DNA of 25,607 nt from Myxococcota bacterium. GTDB lineage: Bacteria > Myxococcota_A > UBA9160 > PR03. This document shows, piece by piece, positions 8,144 to 14,985 of the stretch (position 1 is its first letter; each line of letters begins with the position of its first letter). The notes below the pieces were generated by a model, which saw only the letters and a program-made list of their open reading frames with translations, did not search any database and had not been told where the DNA came from. The position numbers and the translations under genes are program-made. The stretch covers positions 1 through 25,607 of the forward strand of contig JASJBO010000068.1 of assembly GCA_030066475.1 (NCBI GenBank), in the 5' to 3' direction.

Positions 8144-8180
8144 AGCGTATCACACGCGCGTCGCTCCCCCGTGGTATCGT
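8144..8180. promoter_or_regulatory. Divergent candidate -10 boxes for crotonase and DUF1499 genes
   Basis: TACGCT on the minus strand (8144-8149, within TGATACGCT) points to the crotonase. TATCGT on the plus strand (8175-8180, within TGGTATCGT) points to the DUF1499 gene. Both fit TAnnnT, lie 21-30 bases before their starts, and leave room for the visible ribosome binding sites. Confidence 0.45.
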
Positions 8181-8210
8181 CCGCCGGACCGCTCGGGGGA
8201 GGAGAGGCCC

Positions 8211-8927
8211 GTGAACGAACGCAGCTCGCTGCTGGCTTCGGCGGCCGCCGTCCTGGCCTTCCTCGCGGTGCTGGGCGTCGCCCTCGGCGTGGCGCTGGCG
8301 CACCTGGGCGTGGTGGCGCCCATGACGGGCTTCCAGCTCTTCCTGCTCGCCGCCCTCGACGCGCTGCTCGCCATGGTGGTCGGCGGCCTGGGCCTGCTCG
8401 CCACCCGCGCGCGGCCCGGGCGCCCTCGCGCCCTCGCCGGACTCGGCGTGGGCGCTCTGGTCGTCGGCCTCGTGCTCGTGGGCGCCCTGCCGGGACGCGG
8501 GCTGCCGCGCATCAACGACATCACGACGAGCCCCGACGACCCGCCCGCCTTCGTGCAGGCAGGCCAGCTCACGCCGAACCAGGGGCGCGACATGGGCTAC
8601 CCCGACGGCTTCGCCGCCCAGCAGCGCGCTGCCTACCCGGACCTGGCGCCGATCCGCGTCGCCGCGCCGCCGGCCGAGGCCTTCGAGCGCGCCCGCGAGG
8701 CCGCGCTCGCGCTGGGCTGGCAGGTCCAGCGCTCCGACGCCGCCGCCGGCCTGCTCGAGGCCGCGGACACCTCGAGCCTGTTCCAGTTCGTCGACGACGT
8801 GGTGGTGCGCGTGCGTCCGGCGGACGGCGGCTCGGTGGTGGACGTACGCTCGAAGTCGCGCGACGGTCAGGGAGACCTGGGCATCAACGCGCGGCGCATC
8901 CGCGCCTTCGCCGAAGAGCTCCGCTGA
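8211..8927 (+). CDS. DUF1499 membrane protein
   Basis: 238 residues from GTG at 8211, preceded by GGGAGGAGAG, a strong ribosome binding site; the longer frame upstream is antisense to the crotonase. Residues about 7-28, 37-60 and 70-90 are three hydrophobic transmembrane segments. From about residue 97 the soluble DUF1499 domain follows: LPRINDITTSPDDPP, then YPDLAPIRV, ALGWQV, FVDDVVVRVRP, and a closing VDVRSKSRDGQGDLGINARR, which matches the conserved 'R.S..G..D.G.N..RI' ending of that family. Function of DUF1499 is unknown; it is an inner-membrane protein with an external or cytosolic soluble domain. Its stop lies three bases from the convergent PEP-CTERM gene. Confidence 0.9.
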   Translation: MNERSSLLASAAAVLAFLAVLGVALGVALAHLGVVAPMTGFQLFLLAALDALLAMVVGGLGLLATRARPGRPRALAGLGVGALVVGLVLVGALPGRGLPRINDITTSPDDPPAFVQAGQLTPNQGRDMGYPDGFAAQQRAAYPDLAPIRVAAPPAEAFERAREAALALGWQVQRSDAAAGLLEAADTSSLFQFVDDVVVRVRPADGGSVVDVRSKSRDGQGDLGINARRIRAFAEELR

Positions 8928-8930
8928 GCG

Positions 8931-9530
8931 CTAGCGCCGGAAGCGCCTGCCCAGGCCCACCACGGCCAGCGCCATCAGCATCGCCGTGCCGGGCTCCGGG
9001 AGCGTCAGGTTGAAGGTGTGAACGAAGTCGGTCGGGGCGCCGTCCGCCGTGAGCGTGAAGCCGGTCTGGCCGAACGTGATGCCGCACGTGCTCAGCTCGC
9101 CGCCGACGAGCGTGCAGGCGCCGGTCGTGATCGGAGCCAGATCGTTGAAGCCAACGCCGTCGAGGGTGCCGTCGACGTCCACGCTGCCGGTGAAGGGCAC
9201 CAGCGTCACCGTGTTGCCGCCGACCATGCCGGTCACGCCGGTGGCCACGTAGGTCGTGTTGGTGAAGGTGACGGCGCCACCCGAGCCGCTGAAGTCCGAC
9301 TGGGCGACCGTCAGGCTGATGTCCAGCGTGCTGCCGTCGAAGTCGATCGACCCCGTTGCGGCCGCGATCGCGTCCAGCGAGAAGGTCTGGCTGGCGGCGC
9401 AGGTCCCCGATCCGCTCGGGCACCCGAAGCCCGCGTCGAGCCCGGGACCGCCCACGGACAGGGCGAGGGCCGGACCGGCCAGCAGGGCAGCGACCAGACC
9501 AGCCAGCAGCATGAGCAGTCTTCTCTGCAT
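8931..9530 (-). CDS. PEP-CTERM sorting domain protein
   Basis: 199 residues when started at ATG 9530, which has its own strong AGGGAGGG ribosome binding site eight bases upstream and begins a complete signal peptide (MQRRLLMLLAGLVAALLAG, cleavage near ALALS). The body is a beta-rich, Thr/Gly/Val exoprotein with two Cys pairs. The end is a canonical PEP-CTERM tail: LPEPGTA, hydrophobic helix MLMALAVVGLG, then RRFRR, the signal for exosortase/archaeosortase-type processing and surface display in exopolysaccharide-making Gram-negatives. The frame is open upstream to the ATG at 9899, so a 322-residue fusion is also possible. No exosortase gene is in the window. Product role is unknown. Confidence 0.9.
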   Translation of the reverse strand: MQRRLLMLLAGLVAALLAGPALALSVGGPGLDAGFGCPSGSGTCAASQTFSLDAIAAATGSIDFDGSTLDISLTVAQSDFSGSGGAVTFTNTTYVATGVTGMVGGNTVTLVPFTGSVDVDGTLDGVGFNDLAPITTGACTLVGGELSTCGITFGQTGFTLTADGAPTDFVHTFNLTLPEPGTAMLMALAVVGLGRRFRR

Positions 9531-9899
9531 CAGAACTCCCTCCCTGTCCTTCCCGAGTCGATCCAGCTTCAGCGCACCGGCGCCGGTCTGCACCTCGACG
9601 GCTCCGAGGTCGACCGTGTAGCCCGTCAGCGGCCCGCCGAGCACGATCTGGCCGAAGGGCTCCGTCACCAGGCTCAGGTCGGTCAGAGCGGGTGTTGCGG
9701 CGTCGAACGCCAGGAAGCCACCGGCCAGGTCGAGCGAGACCGGCGCGGGCAAGGTGGGAATGGGGATGGGCGCACTGCCCCCGACGGGCGTCAGGCTCGC
9801 GCTGACGACGACGTTGGCCCCGGTCACGTCGAAGAGCGAAGCCTGGACGGTGGGGGCGATCAGCAGGACCGCGAGCGAGACGGCGAGTTTGCGGATCAT
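9531..9899 (-). pseudogene. N-terminal part of a second secreted protein, reading in frame into the PEP-CTERM gene
   Basis: From ATG 9899, with GAGGAGG just before it, the frame gives a signal peptide (MIRKLAVSLAVLLIAPTVQA) and about 100 residues of beta-rich exoprotein, with segments SLFDVTGANVVVSASL, LDLAGGFLAFD and PLTGYTVDLGAVEV. There is no stop: KLDRLGKDREGVL leads straight to the Met of the next signal peptide, so the ORF 9899-8931 is unbroken (322 codons). A normal paralogue would have a C-terminal half and its own anchor here. I infer that a deletion between two tandem secreted-protein genes joined them in frame; a frameshift is the alternative, since a TGA exists in another frame near 9565. 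Promoter and ribosome binding site remain intact, so it is probably still transcribed and translated. Confidence 0.6.
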
Positions 9900-9947
9900 C
9901 GGGATGAGCCTCCTCACCCTGCGGGCAGGGGAAAACATCCCGTACCA

Positions 9948-9963
9948 AGCAAGCGGCGCGCCA
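9948..9963 (-). promoter_or_regulatory. Sigma-54 (RpoN) promoter upstream of the secreted/PEP-CTERM genes
   Basis: The minus strand reads TGGCGCGCCGCTTGCT, which fits the -24/-12 consensus TGGCACG-N4-TTGCW at all but one specified base, with the correct GG to GC spacing. The start would fall near 9938, leaving an mRNA leader of about 40 bases with GAGGAGG before the ATG at 9899. RpoN control of PEP-CTERM genes through PrsK/PrsR-type regulators is established for such systems, which supports the call. No activator site was identified upstream. Confidence 0.75.
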
Positions 9964-10059
9964 ACCGCGGATTCGCCGATTATCAGGGTCTTGACCGCTG
10001 TGGTTGCCGTCGCCCCGCGGAGCCGGCTTACAGCAATTGGGAAATCCGCTTCCACTAGC

Positions 10060-10197
10060 TGTTGGACTTCGTTCGGCTTCGCCTCACTGCGCGCGCCCTC
10101 CGGGCGCTTGCAGGGGGCTTCTGCCGGGCAGGCTCCCAGCCCTAGCCCTCGCGATCGGAGCGCCGCCTCTACCCCCGGGGGGCTCGCTGGCGGGCAT
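10060..10197. other. Intergenic stretch, possible dispersed repeat
   Basis: This is about half of the 298-base gap between the acyl-CoA synthetase stop and the PEP-CTERM promoter. It starts with a C/T-rich run (CTTCGTTCGGCTTCGCCTCA), then a GCGCCC-TCC-GGGCGC hairpin (10093-10107), CTGCCGGGCAG, and a CCCCCGGGGGG block near 10170. The composition is unlike the flanking promoter DNA (9964-10059), and the pattern resembles non-coding repeats seen in several copies in related GC-rich genomes. No gene is seen. Confidence 0.3.
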
Positions 10198-11832
10198 TTA
10201 GCCTGCGGCGGTCTCCAGCGCCTCCGCAGCCCGACGCTTCGCCCAGCGGTAGTCGGCCTTGCCGCTCGGGGCACGCAGCAGCTCGTCGACGAACACGAAC
10301 GCCTTGGGCGTCTTGTAGGCGGCGACGTGCTCGCGCGCGGTCGCCTGGAGCGCGGCCTCGTCGGGCTTCGCCCCCTGGCGCAGCCGCACGAGCGCGGTCA
10401 CCTGCTGGCCCCAGCGCGGGTGCGGCGTCCCCACCACCACGGTGTCGTAGACGTCCGGGTGGTGCTTGAGCGCGTGCTCGACCTCCTCGGCGAACACCTT
10501 CTCGCCGCCGGTGTTGATCGTGACCGAGTCGCGGCCCAGCAGCCGCAGGCTCCCGTCGGGCTCCACCACCGCGCGGTCGCCCGGCACCGCGAAGCGCGCG
10601 CCGTCCACGGTGGGGAAGGTGCGCGCGCTCTTCTCGGGATCGCCGTAGTAGCCGAGCGGGATGCGGCCGCGGCGCGCCAGCCAGCCCACCTCGCCCGACC
10701 CGGGCGCGACCAGGCCGGACAGGTCCTCCTTCAGCACGACGTTGTCGGGCGCCACGGCGAAGTCGCCCGTGGTGGCGCGGCGGCCCGCCTTCGAGACCTG
10801 CGAGGCCTGCGAGCCGCTCTCGGAGGAGCCCAGCGCGTCGAGGATGCGCACGCCGGGGAGGCGCTCGAGCAGCTCGTCCTTGAGCGCCGCCGTGAGGATG
10901 GCGCCGCCCGAGCTGATCGTGCGCAGCGCGGACAGGTCGTAGGCGCGGCGCGCGAGCTGGTCGGCGAGCGGGCGCCCGAAGGCGTCGCCCACGATCGTGA
11001 GCAGCGTCACGCGCTCGCGCTCGACCGTGGACCAGACGTCGTCCGGGTCGAGCCGGTCGGGGTGCGATTGCACCACCACCGCGCCTCCGAGGCACCAGAC
11101 GTTGAACGCCACCCAGTGCGCGGCGCCGTGCATGAAGGGCGGCGCCGGCAGGACTCGCACGGCGCGCGTCCCCGCCTTGTCGACGATCGCCTCCAGCGTG
11201 TCGGGGGCGCCCGCGCCGCCGATCGCCGACAGATAGACGTCCTCTTGGCGCCACAGCACGCCCTTGGGCATTCCCGTGGTGCCGCCGGTGTAGAGCGCGT
11301 AGAGGTCGTCGGGCGAGAGGTCGCGCGGTGCGGCGGGATCGCTCGCGGCGAGGGCCTGCTCGTAGTCGACGGCACCGGGCAGCAGCGGCTCGCCCGAGCC
11401 GTCCTCCACCTGGATCCACAGGCGCACGCCGGCCAGCCGATCGCGCAGCCGCGCCAGCGTGGGCGCGAAGCGCGCGTGGTAGACGACGGCCCGGGCGTCG
11501 CAGTCGTCGAACAGGTAGAGCAGCTCCTCGTCGACGTAGCGGTAGTTGACGTTCACCGGCACGCAGCGCGCCTTGAAGCAGCCGACCATGCCCTCCAGGT
11601 ACTCGTTGCCGTTGTGCAGATAGAGCGCCACGTGGTCCTGGCCCGACTCCCAGCCGGCCAGCTCGGCGCGCGGGCGGTGGCAGCCGAGAGCGTGCGCGGC
11701 GAGCAGCGCCGCCAGCCGGCGCGTGCGGTCGGTGACGTCCGCCCAGGACAGCCGGCGGTCGCGGAACACCAGGCACTCGCGCTCCGGATACGCCGCGGCC
11801 AGCGCCTCGTGGATGGCGGCCAGGTTCAGCAT
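10198..11832 (-). CDS. Acyl-CoA synthetase (AMP-forming, FadD19-like)
   Basis: 544 residues from ATG 11832, with GAGGAG upstream. It is an ANL-superfamily ligase: YTGGTTGMPKG (181-191) is the phosphate-binding loop, the adenylate-forming core continues through SSESGS, GYYGDPEKS and GDRAVVEPDG (Asp419 binds the ribose), LGRDSVTINTGGEKVFAEEVE is the hinge and A8 region, and PSGKADY supplies catalytic Lys525. Residues 68-104 (HVALYLHNGNEYLE, then VPVNVNYRYVDEELLYL) are characteristic of the FadD19/FadD17 branch, which activates steroid side-chain or long branched acids. A short extra segment near residues 50-63 (CHRPRAELAGWESG) is not usual. It is the last gene of a four-gene operon, overlapping its predecessor by 7 bases. 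Activity is sure, substrate inferred. Confidence 0.93.
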   Translation of the reverse strand: MLNLAAIHEALAAAYPERECLVFRDRRLSWADVTDRTRRLAALLAAHALGCHRPRAELAGWESGQDHVALYLHNGNEYLEGMVGCFKARCVPVNVNYRYVDEELLYLFDDCDARAVVYHARFAPTLARLRDRLAGVRLWIQVEDGSGEPLLPGAVDYEQALAASDPAAPRDLSPDDLYALYTGGTTGMPKGVLWRQEDVYLSAIGGAGAPDTLEAIVDKAGTRAVRVLPAPPFMHGAAHWVAFNVWCLGGAVVVQSHPDRLDPDDVWSTVERERVTLLTIVGDAFGRPLADQLARRAYDLSALRTISSGGAILTAALKDELLERLPGVRILDALGSSESGSQASQVSKAGRRATTGDFAVAPDNVVLKEDLSGLVAPGSGEVGWLARRGRIPLGYYGDPEKSARTFPTVDGARFAVPGDRAVVEPDGSLRLLGRDSVTINTGGEKVFAEEVEHALKHHPDVYDTVVVGTPHPRWGQQVTALVRLRQGAKPDEAALQATAREHVAAYKTPKAFVFVDELLRAPSGKADYRWAKRRAAEALETAAG

Positions 11833-12644
11833 CGGGACTCCTCGGCAGGCCTCGGGAAGCGGGCGAGCGCGCGCAGCGCGTCGAGCGTGGCGTCGACGCG
11901 CCACGCGAGCGGGGCCTCGGCGCCGGGCCAGGCGCCGTCGGCCGCCTGCTGCGCCCAGAGCAGCTCGCGCACCTCGGCGGCGCCGAGGCGCGCGCCGGGC
12001 AGACCGTGGGCGTCGCACAGCGTGAGCACGCGCGCGGCCTGCCAGGCCGACAGGCGTCCGGTGCGCACTCCGTGCTCGAGCTCGCGCCCGCAGCGCTGGA
12101 GCGCCGAGTCGGACAGCTCGTGCTCCTGGTTGGCGAAGAAGTGCGCGAACGCGGCGAGCGCACCGAAGTCCCCGCCGGCGAGCCGGCCGGCATCCCAACG
12201 GTCTGCGAGGAACCCACCGGCGGCGCGCAGCACGGCGGGGCGCACGCTCGCGGTGCGCGCCAGGAAGCCGGCGAGCAGGCCGGTCCACACGATGCGGGCG
12301 CTCGCGCCGGCTCCGTCCGGGCCCCACGAGCCGTCGTCGGCCTGGGCGCCCGCGAGCCAGCGCGCGGCGGCGGCGACCTCGCGCCCGCCACCGAGAGCGT
12401 GCAGCGCGTCGAGGGCGGCGAGCGCGGCCAGCGTCCCGGCCAGATTGCCGGGGCCGGCCACCGCGGCGCCGCGCGGCGCGAACGCGCCGGTCTCGTCCTG
12501 GACCCGCTGCAGCGCCTCGAGCGCCTTCGCGCGCGCGCCGGCGTCGCCGTCCTGCGCCGCCAGCCGGGCGCGGGCGAAGTCGTCGCCGTGAGACAGCACG
12601 AAGGCCCGCGCGCGCGCTCCGCCCTGTCCGGCCGCGCCGCTCAT
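11826..12644 (-). CDS. Terpenoid-cyclase-like alpha/alpha-barrel protein
   Basis: 272 residues, ATG 12644 overlapping the rlmI stop by 4 bases (ATGA). The protein is Ala-rich and all-helical. Two QW-type motifs, QADDGSWGPDG near residue 102 and QQAADGAWPG near residue 235, together with paired helices such as ALAALDALHALGG and VDATLDALRALARF, match the alpha/alpha toroid shared by prenyltransferases and squalene/terpene cyclases. No DxDD (type II cyclase) or DDxxD (type I) metal or acid motif is visible, and the length is about half of a squalene-hopene cyclase, so it may be a single-domain, perhaps non-catalytic or prenyl-binding relative. Tight packing before the acyl-CoA synthetase suggests a joint role in lipid or terpenoid handling; that is inference. 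Confidence 0.7.
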   Translation of the reverse strand: MSGAAGQGGARARAFVLSHGDDFARARLAAQDGDAGARAKALEALQRVQDETGAFAPRGAAVAGPGNLAGTLAALAALDALHALGGGREVAAAARWLAGAQADDGSWGPDGAGASARIVWTGLLAGFLARTASVRPAVLRAAGGFLADRWDAGRLAGGDFGALAAFAHFFANQEHELSDSALQRCGRELEHGVRTGRLSAWQAARVLTLCDAHGLPGARLGAAEVRELLWAQQAADGAWPGAEAPLAWRVDATLDALRALARFPRPAEESRC

Positions 12645-13810
12645 GCGCGCAGCAGCAGACCGGTCAGGTAGCGGCCCTCCGGATGGTCGAGGGCAACCGG
12701 GTGGTCGACGGGCGCGCCCAGCTCGCGCAGCACCTGGAGCGGGCGGCCCGCGTCGAGCGAGGCGCCGAAGGCGATCTTGCGGAACAGGTCGGGGCCCACG
12801 TGGTGCGAGCACGAGAACGCGAGCAGCAACGCACCGGGCTCGGCGCGCTTGAGTGCGAACAGCAGCACGTCCTTGTAGGCGCGCGAGGCGCGCGGCACGT
12901 CGCCGCGGCGGCGCGCCAGCGGCGGCGGATCGACCACGAGCAGGTCGTAGCGGCCGCCGTCGCTGCGCACGAAGCGGAACGCATCGGCGCGCTCGACCCG
13001 CACGCGCAGCTTGCCCGCGAACGGCTCCAGGTTCTGCTCGGCCAGCGCCAGCGCCTCGGCGGAGCCATCGACCAGCGCGACCGAGCGCGCGCCGCCGGCC
13101 GCCGCCGCCACCGAGAAGGCGCCGGTGTAGGCGAACAGGTCGAGCACGCGGCGTCCGGGGGCGAGCGCCTCGACCAGGTCGCGCGCGTCGCGCTGGTCGA
13201 GGTAGAAGCCGGTCTTCTGCCCGTGCCGGACGTCGACACGGTAGCGACGCCCGCGCTCGCGGATCGACACCGGCGCGTCCGGCGCCTGGCCCCACAGCGT
13301 GCCGGGCAGCGCCGCGATGCCCTCGCGGCGCGCCGCCGCAGCATCAGGTCGCTCGAGCGCACAGGCCGCCCCGGTGGCGTCGCGCAGGGCGCGCGCGATC
13401 TCGTCGCGGCGCGCGTGCATGCCGGCGCTCGCGCTCCGCACCACCAGCGCGTCCGCGTAGCGATCGACCACGAGCCCGGGCAGCCCGTCGCCCTCGGCGT
13501 TCACGAGTCGCACGGCGTCGGTGTCGCCGAGCAGGGGCTCGTCGGCGCGGCGCGAGACGGCCGCGGCCACCCGCTGCGCGATCAGGTCCTCCGCCGGCGG
13601 CTCCTTGCCAAAGGTGAGCAGTCGCACCCGGAGCTGCGAGGCCGGCGACCAGTGCCCGTGGCCGAGCGGCTCCCCATCGGCCGCCACCACGCGCACCCAG
13701 GCGCCGGGCTCGGGCTCTCCGGCCACGCTCGCCACGGCGCCCGAGAGCACCCACGGGTGGCGGCGCCGCGCGGAGCGGTCGCGATCGGGCTTCAGGAGCA
13801 CGTCGTACAC
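12641..13810 (-). CDS. rlmI: 23S rRNA m5C methyltransferase, RlmI family
   Basis: 389 residues from a GTG at 13810, 12 bases after the previous stop. Residues 1-75 form a PUA RNA-binding domain (HPWVLSGAVASV); the central part has an EEHEE-like domain; residues 195-389 are the Rossmann SAM-methyltransferase. Motifs: GQKTGFYLDQR (197-207), VLDLFAYTGAFS (222-233, SAM binding), VVDPPPL (292-298) and FSCSHHV (332-338) with the Cys typical of m5C enzymes. RlmI methylates C1962 of 23S rRNA in E. coli. Only the family is certain here; the exact base in this organism is inferred. It is the second gene of the minus-strand operon. Confidence 0.88.
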   Translation of the reverse strand: MYDVLLKPDRDRSARRRHPWVLSGAVASVAGEPEPGAWVRVVAADGEPLGHGHWSPASQLRVRLLTFGKEPPAEDLIAQRVAAAVSRRADEPLLGDTDAVRLVNAEGDGLPGLVVDRYADALVVRSASAGMHARRDEIARALRDATGAACALERPDAAAARREGIAALPGTLWGQAPDAPVSIRERGRRYRVDVRHGQKTGFYLDQRDARDLVEALAPGRRVLDLFAYTGAFSVAAAAGGARSVALVDGSAEALALAEQNLEPFAGKLRVRVERADAFRFVRSDGGRYDLLVVDPPPLARRRGDVPRASRAYKDVLLFALKRAEPGALLLAFSCSHHVGPDLFRKIAFGASLDAGRPLQVLRELGAPVDHPVALDHPEGRYLTGLLLRA

Positions 13811-13822
13811 GGGAGCGGGATG

Positions 13823-14944
13823 TTAGCGACTGGGGGCCGGGCGAACGGCGAGCAGCGCGGCGCGCAGGCGGGCGTGCTCCGAGGCGTCGAGCCAGGCGTG
13901 CAGCGGCGCCCAGTCCGCCGCGTCGAGCTGGCTGGGCACCAGCGGCGCCAGCCGGGCCAGCGACGCGACGATGCGGTCGCCCAGGTGGCCCAGCGCGGGC
14001 CGCAGCTCGTGCCCCAGATCGAGACGCGGCGCGCGCCGGGGCGGCTCCTGCTGGATCCGCTTGGCGAGCTCGATCTGGAGCCCGAACAGCCCCTCGACCG
14101 ACACGGGGTCGAGGCCGCCCGTGGCGGCGCGCCCGCGAGCGGCCTCGCGCACGCGGCGCTCGCGCGCACGGTCCTCGATCGGCAGGCCGCGCTCGTGCTT
14201 CCAGCGCGCCACCGCGGGCATCAGGCCGAGCCGGCGGGCCAGCAGGTCGAGCAGGTGGTCCACCTCGGTGCGCGGCGCGGAGCCGCCCAGCCAGGCGGCG
14301 CGGCGCTCGTCGAGCCAGCCCTCGTGCTCGACCAGCCAGGCGTCGATCGGCGCGGACAGCTCGGCGACCCGGCGGGGGGCGATCCAGTACACCTTGCGAT
14401 CGGCCGGCGGCTCGCAGCGCGCCGGCACGCCGGCGCGACGGAAGTGCGGCAGCTCGAACGAGTCGGTCACGATCGCGTCGAACTCGCCGCGCTCGAGCCG
14501 CCCGGGGAGCGAGCGGTTGTCGTCGACGGTCGCGATCCGCGAGACGTCGAAGTGCGCGCGCGCCCAGCGCTCCAGGGCGCCGCCGCGATTCACGCCCACG
14601 CGCGCCGGGTCCGGCGCGCCGAGCACGCACGGGCCGCCGGCGGCGACGGCGCGCGTGAGGAGCCCGCTGACCGCCCGCTCCGGCCGCCAGGTGACGCCGC
14701 TCATCGCCACGTCGAAGGCCCCCGCCTCGACCTGGGCGCGCAGCTCGGGCCAGCGGAACGAGACCCACTCGAGCTCGCGACCGAGATCCGCCGCCAGGTG
14801 CTCGGCCACCTCGACGTCGAAGCCGCGGCCGTCGACCGAGAAGGGGGCGTAGTCGCCGCTGGTCCCGACGCGCAGCACCGGTCGCGGCGTCGCGCACGCG
14901 ACCGACAGCAGGGCGAGCAGCGCGCAGCGGGCCGCGCGACCCAC
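13823..14944 (-). CDS. Exported cyclohexadienyl dehydratase - chorismate mutase (PheC-AroQ) fusion, probable lipoprotein
   Basis: 373 residues from GTG 14944, with GGAAGG five bases before; the longer frame upstream is non-coding. Residues 1-17 (CALLALLSVAC) end in a lipobox-like VAC, so Cys17 may be lipidated; otherwise it is a cleaved signal. Residues about 24-220 are a type-3 solute-binding fold of the PheC kind: RVGTSGDYAPFS, GFDVEVAEHLA, AMSGVTW, NRGGALERWARAHF, TVDDNRS, and TDSFE with Glu164 at the position of the PheC catalytic glutamate. Residues about 228-300 are an AroQ-gamma chorismate mutase: Arg238, Lys249 in ARWKHERGLPIED, Asp258, Arg261 and QIELAKRIQ. Together they would convert chorismate through prephenate to phenylpyruvate (or act on arogenate) in the periplasm. 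The last 70 residues are of unknown role. First gene of the operon. Confidence 0.85.
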   Translation of the reverse strand: MGRAARCALLALLSVACATPRPVLRVGTSGDYAPFSVDGRGFDVEVAEHLAADLGRELEWVSFRWPELRAQVEAGAFDVAMSGVTWRPERAVSGLLTRAVAAGGPCVLGAPDPARVGVNRGGALERWARAHFDVSRIATVDDNRSLPGRLERGEFDAIVTDSFELPHFRRAGVPARCEPPADRKVYWIAPRRVAELSAPIDAWLVEHEGWLDERRAAWLGGSAPRTEVDHLLDLLARRLGLMPAVARWKHERGLPIEDRARERRVREAARGRAATGGLDPVSVEGLFGLQIELAKRIQQEPPRRAPRLDLGHELRPALGHLGDRIVASLARLAPLVPSQLDAADWAPLHAWLDASEHARLRAALLAVRPAPSR

Positions 14945-14958
14945 GTGTACCTTCCGGA

Positions 14959-14976
14959 TCGGCTTCGACAAGCCGA
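14959..14976. repeat. 18-nt inverted repeat in the divergent control region
   Basis: TCGGCTT-CGAC-AAGCCGA, with 7-bp arms and a 4-base gap, fills the centre of the 41 bases between the PheC-AroQ start (14944, minus) and the first amidohydrolase start (14986, plus). Its arms end next to each gene's ribosome binding site, so it could be an operator for both genes or a hairpin in either leader. Confidence 0.5.
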
Positions 14977-14985
14977 GGAGGATAG

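Noticed and set aside
9754..12591. 945-codon plus-strand ORF
   Set aside because: Antisense to the acyl-CoA synthetase and the cyclase-like gene, which have clear motifs; a GC-rich shadow frame.
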